16,005 nucleotides of DNA from SAR202 cluster bacterium (GTDB lineage Bacteria > Chloroflexota > Dehalococcoidia > SAR202 > CAJWER01), in the NCBI GenBank assembly GCA_030740335.1, contig JASLXL010000207.1, positions 1 through 16,005 on the forward strand, read 5' to 3'. Shown here piece after piece: positions 13,779 to 16,005 of the stretch. The notes beneath the pieces are model-generated. The model was given only the letters and a program-made list of their open reading frames with translations. It was not told the origin of the DNA and did not search any database. The number at the start of each line of letters is the position of its first letter. Within the stretch, counting starts at the first letter, position 1. The translations under genes and the position numbers were made by a program.

Positions 13779-14618
13779 ATGACGGTATCGAAAGTTCCCT
13801 CGTCGGAGTCCCGGCTGCAGTTCCTCTACCCAGAAGGCGGCCCAGGCCGTCAGATCAAGGCCCGCCTCAAGGCCGGAGACGTGCAGCTAGGGGGAATCGT
13901 CGACGAACATGCCAGGCCCGTGCTGGTGAAGCTGTACCACCAGGCAGGGTTCGATTTCGTCTACTTTGAGTACGAGCACGTCATGTACTCTCCTACCAGC
14001 CTGGCGGACGCCGTGGTCTCAGCTCGTGACACTGGCCTGCCCGTTATCGCTAAGACGCCCCAGCTAGAGCGCGCCGAAGTCGCAAAACTCCTGGAACTCG
14101 GCGTCTCAGGCATTCAATTACCACGCACCGAGACCAGGGAGCAGGTCGAGGAGCTACGCAGCTACCTAAAATTCCCACCGGCAGGCACCAGGGCGGTCGC
14201 TCCCGGTTACGGCAACAGCGACTACGTTCAGCCTGAGGACTGGGTCGCCTGGATGGCCGAGCAGGACAAGGAGACGACGCTCGTCGTCCACATAGAAACC
14301 CGACTGGGCTACAAAAACATTGAGGAGATCGTCAGCACGCCGGGCGTAGACATGCTCTACGTCGGCCCGGGCGACTTCTCCATCGAAATGGGCCATCCCG
14401 GCGACTACGATCACCCCAACGTCGCCGGACCCATGGCAGATATCCTCGCCGTGTGCAAGAGTCACGGCGTGCCCTTTGGCACAACGGCTTCCAGCGCGGA
14501 AGCAGCGGCGGAGTGGGTTGGGAGAGGTGCCTCTTTCTTCGAGACCGACGACGAGCGTGGACTCATACTCCGCGCGGCATCCCAGCTCGTTAGCGACTAC
14601 CGGCACCTTATCGGCTAA
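13779..14618 (+). CDS. HpcH/HpaI-family aldolase
   Basis: A 279-aa TIM-barrel protein of the HpcH/HpaI aldolase (2-oxo acid class II, metal-dependent) family, which cleaves or forms carbon-carbon bonds using pyruvate or a related enolate. The metal-binding pair is visible as Glu173 in VHIETRLGYKN and Asp199 in YVGPGDFSIEMG, and the catalytic His67 is in FEYEHVMYSP. The position of the pyruvate-binding arginine (Arg70 in E. coli HpcH) is Lys92 (VIAKTPQ), 12 residues before the LLELG helix end, so substrate handling may differ. ATG 13779 is chosen for GGAGG eight bases upstream; an ATG at 13752 would place the Shine-Dalgarno inside the gene. It stands alone, downstream of a possible structured leader and convergent with the ABM-like gene. 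Substrate unknown. Confidence 0.87.
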   Translation: MTVSKVPSSESRLQFLYPEGGPGRQIKARLKAGDVQLGGIVDEHARPVLVKLYHQAGFDFVYFEYEHVMYSPTSLADAVVSARDTGLPVIAKTPQLERAEVAKLLELGVSGIQLPRTETREQVEELRSYLKFPPAGTRAVAPGYGNSDYVQPEDWVAWMAEQDKETTLVVHIETRLGYKNIEEIVSTPGVDMLYVGPGDFSIEMGHPGDYDHPNVAGPMADILAVCKSHGVPFGTTASSAEAAAEWVGRGASFFETDDERGLILRAASQLVSDYRHLIG

Positions 14619-14694
14619 CTGACGATCAGCCCGACGAGACGCTCCAGTCCCCCTGAGGGTGGAAGGGCGGGAAACAAAAAGATCCGATCGGCCC

Positions 14695-15000
14695 TTAGTC
14701 CCCCACTTCCAGGCGCCCCGACACCGTAAAGCGCTCTGATTCCGGCTGCCGCTCCCACAGTTCCACCGCCCCTATCATGGCCACGACACGCTCGTAGCTG
14801 CCCTTCCACTGATCGTATATATCGGCGCTCTCCCACACGACCAAGCTCGAAATTTTCGACGAGTCTGACAGCGACACCAGTTGATGGCGCGAGACGAACC
14901 CCGGCGCCCGGCTCTGAGCCCGCCCATTCCTTTCCAGCAGCGCTCTGGCCTCCTCCACGCGACCGTCCTTCGCCCAATGATGCGTCAGCACGCCTATCAT
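14695..15000 (-). CDS. Small ABM-like (antibiotic biosynthesis monooxygenase fold) protein
   Basis: A 101-aa single-domain protein with the dimeric alpha+beta barrel pattern of the ABM family: strand MIGVLTHHWAKDG, helix VEEARALLERNGR, a strand SRHQLVSLSD, then SSLVVWESADIYDQWKGS, where the W...W/Y motif before the second helix is typical (VxxWES...fxxWxxs). Members include cofactor-free oxygenases and heme-degrading IsdG-type enzymes; no heme-ligand assignment can be made here. The start is uncertain: ATG 15000 begins the first beta strand and has only AGG seven bases upstream, while ATG 15024 would add eight basic residues without any ribosome site. It is convergent with the aldolase gene, with 76 bases between them. 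Function unknown. Confidence 0.7.
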   Translation of the reverse strand: MIGVLTHHWAKDGRVEEARALLERNGRAQSRAPGFVSRHQLVSLSDSSKISSLVVWESADIYDQWKGSYERVVAMIGAVELWERQPESERFTVSGRLEVGD

Positions 15001-15030
15001 GCGATGCCTACTCTGTACTGCCATTGACAA

Positions 15031-15410
15031 TCATAGCTAACGTCTGGACCTTCAACTGGTTGAACTGGAAACTCAGCTTCTTGTGCGTACCGAGTTCGGA
15101 GATGGTACCTATCAGACAGAATCCAGACAAGCCGGCTAGTGAAACCCAGCTGGACCACTTTACTTCCAATGCGCCTTGTGTAGGGCAGGGTCACTGATTA
15201 ACTGGTCATCCAAACGAGACTTGAAAACGCGGCAGAATACGTAATGTGATCCTAATCTACAAAGTGGCTGGGAGTGTACTCAGAACACGTACTGCTGTCA
15301 ACGCCACGTGTGGGAACGTCTAGCTTACCTAGTGCACCAACTTAATCCCATTGTACTCATTCCCGTACCTCCGACCCCTCAACCAGGGAGAACACTGAGG
15401 ACCACGCCCC
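15031..15410. other. 380-base gap without recognisable feature
   Basis: I find no plausible gene, tRNA or strong hairpin here. The base composition is more A/T-rich than its surroundings. Minus-strand TATGAT near 15030-15035 could be a -10 for the ABM-like gene, but no -35 lies at a proper distance. Confidence 0.4.
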
Positions 15411-15809
15411 TCACGCCTCCGAGACAGGAAATTCCGCTTGCCGTAGGACCGCTATAGCCGTGTCGCGGCCCTCCTCCCTAACCATGATATAGTCCTTCGA
15501 GTAGGTCGATACCACCAGCACGTTCAGGTCCGCTTCGGCCATCAGCCCAGTGATACGAGCCAGGAAACCCTTCGCAACGAAGGGCATCGACACCCGGACC
15601 TCAATCAGCACAAACCACTGTGTCGATGCAGAGTACTCCGTTGACGAGACGTTGCACTCCTCGGTAACCACCGTTATCTCGTCCGCGTCGCTGGCCACAA
15701 GAAAGTGGTCTCCAGACCCGACCTGCTGCACCTTCAGGTAGGCGTACCGTCCCTGATGCACGAAGACCTGGCTCGTACGCACAACCTCATCGAGACTCAG
15801 TGTTTCCAT
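15411..15809 (-). CDS. Double ACT-domain protein
   Basis: A 132-aa protein made of two ACT-type halves. The first (about 12-60) includes YAYLKVQQ and a strand-turn-strand FLVASDADEITVVTEE. The second (about 64-128) has FVLIEVRVSMPFVAKGFLARITGLMAEADLN split over two elements, then VLVVSTYSKDYIMVREEG, which is the pattern of ACT_7/ACT_3-type and CASTOR-like amino-acid-sensing proteins. No catalytic domain is attached, so a small-molecule-binding or regulatory role is expected by family; the ligand is unknown. ATG 15809 is chosen for GGGGGAGA six bases upstream; the open frame upstream lacks a ribosome site. It follows the DapA-like gene by 65 bases on the same strand, so the two may be one operon and the ACT protein could sense a metabolite of that pathway. 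Confidence 0.82.
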   Translation of the reverse strand: METLSLDEVVRTSQVFVHQGRYAYLKVQQVGSGDHFLVASDADEITVVTEECNVSSTEYSASTQWFVLIEVRVSMPFVAKGFLARITGLMAEADLNVLVVSTYSKDYIMVREEGRDTAIAVLRQAEFPVSEA

Positions 15810-15874
15810 GTCATGTCTCCCCCCACATCGCGTCGAGCGCACACCGTACGCCCCTACAGACAGGCGTTCTCCCT

Positions 15875-16005
15875 CTACGCGCCTGGCACCGGCCAGCCTA
15901 TGTCAATGATGATTTGCCTCAACTCCGCCATCTCGGCCTCGTTCAGAGGCAACGACGGCGGCCGTGGCGGGCCCATCGGCAGCCCCATGATCTCGGAAAT
16001 TCCCT
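15875..16005 (-). CDS. DapA-family (dihydrodipicolinate synthase-like) lyase, C-terminal end
   Basis: Only the last 42 residues are in the window, reading GISEIMGLPMGPPRPPSLPL and then NEAEMAELRQIIIDIGWPVP before the TAG at 15875-15877. The phrase with G-P-x-R-P-P followed by an acidic helix with ELR is the usual C-terminal tail of DHDPS/NAL-family lyases, which bind pyruvate as a Schiff base; the catalytic lysine lies outside. The exact reaction (dihydrodipicolinate synthesis or a catabolic 2-keto-acid aldolase) cannot be told from the tail. The start is beyond the window edge. Confidence 0.75.
   Translation of the reverse strand, partial: GISEIMGLPMGPPRPPSLPLNEAEMAELRQIIIDIGWPVPGA

Noticed and set aside
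13447..13779. 110-codon minus-strand open frame between the aminotransferase and aldolase genes
   Set aside because: It would start at TTG without a ribosome site, overlaps the repeat remnant and the aldolase Shine-Dalgarno, and its translation resembles no protein pattern I know.
14640..14694. Minus-strand T5 run with nearby palindrome CCGATCGG as a terminator
   Set aside because: The palindrome has no loop room and no stable stem lies next to the T run.
14615..14977. Alternative minus-strand frame over the ABM-like gene
   Set aside because: Its translation is low-complexity Gly/Arg/Ala; the other minus-strand frame gives a clear ABM-like fold pattern.
15024..15029. Plus-strand TTGACA as a promoter
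   Set aside because: No -10 at 16-18 bases and no plus-strand gene downstream.
1..16005. CRISPR array, phage genes, insertion sequence transposase, tRNA or rRNA
   Set aside because: No regularly spaced repeats, no integrase or transposase-like protein and no cloverleaf or rRNA-like stretch was found on reading both strands.

Overview
This is a GC-rich (roughly 60% by eye) bacterial chromosome segment with 17 protein-coding features; it is cut at both ends. Shine-Dalgarno sites are strong (GGAGG type) and GTG starts are used alongside ATG. The gene families, and an intergenic repeat that carries terminator hairpins, fit a Chloroflexota genome, perhaps a Dehalococcoidia/SAR202-like lineage. 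That assignment rests on overall impression, not on a marker search. The prolyl-tRNA synthetase is the only clear housekeeping marker. I see no rRNA, tRNA, CRISPR array, transposase or phage gene.

Layout. (1) 1-1520: 3' part of proS on +. (2) 1521-1684: a hairpin-rich repeat element that appears to end proS and the convergent gene. (3) 1685-4942 on -: in transcription order, two adjacent NAD-dependent epimerase/dehydratase genes, an anchored alpha/beta hydrolase that seems to begin at an AUC codon, and an arrestin-like protein. (4) 5027-5414 on +: a small HExxH protein broken by a one-base frameshift. (5) 5527-10466 on +: a sucrase/ferredoxin-like [2Fe-2S] protein (Apd1 type), then an Fe(III) ABC transporter: lipoprotein binding protein, double-domain permease and ATPase. 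An IdeR/DtxR-like operator lies in the promoter of the transporter. (6) 10659-11930 on -: an unknown helical protein and a Nudix hydrolase with an N-terminal pre-Nudix domain. (7) 12082-14618 on +: a glutamate-1-semialdehyde-aminomutase-like class III aminotransferase and an HpcH/HpaI-type aldolase, separated by 380 bases holding a degenerate repeat copy and a run of small hairpins. (8) 14695-16005 on -: in transcription order, the 3' end of a DapA-family lyase, a double-ACT-domain protein and a small ABM-like monooxygenase.

The best supported functional unit is iron acquisition at 6559-10466. The predicted metal-responsive repressor site overlaps the promoter, the binding protein carries the adjacent tyrosines seen in ferric-binding proteins, and an iron-sulfur protein lies just upstream. 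Other regions look like accessory catabolism (epimerases, aldolase, DapA-like lyase, aminotransferase) in short independent operons. I found no convincing new multi-gene system. The most interesting items are the iron operator, the dispersed terminator-bearing repeat, the AUC start, the frameshifted HExxH gene and the epimerase paralogue lacking its catalytic lysine.
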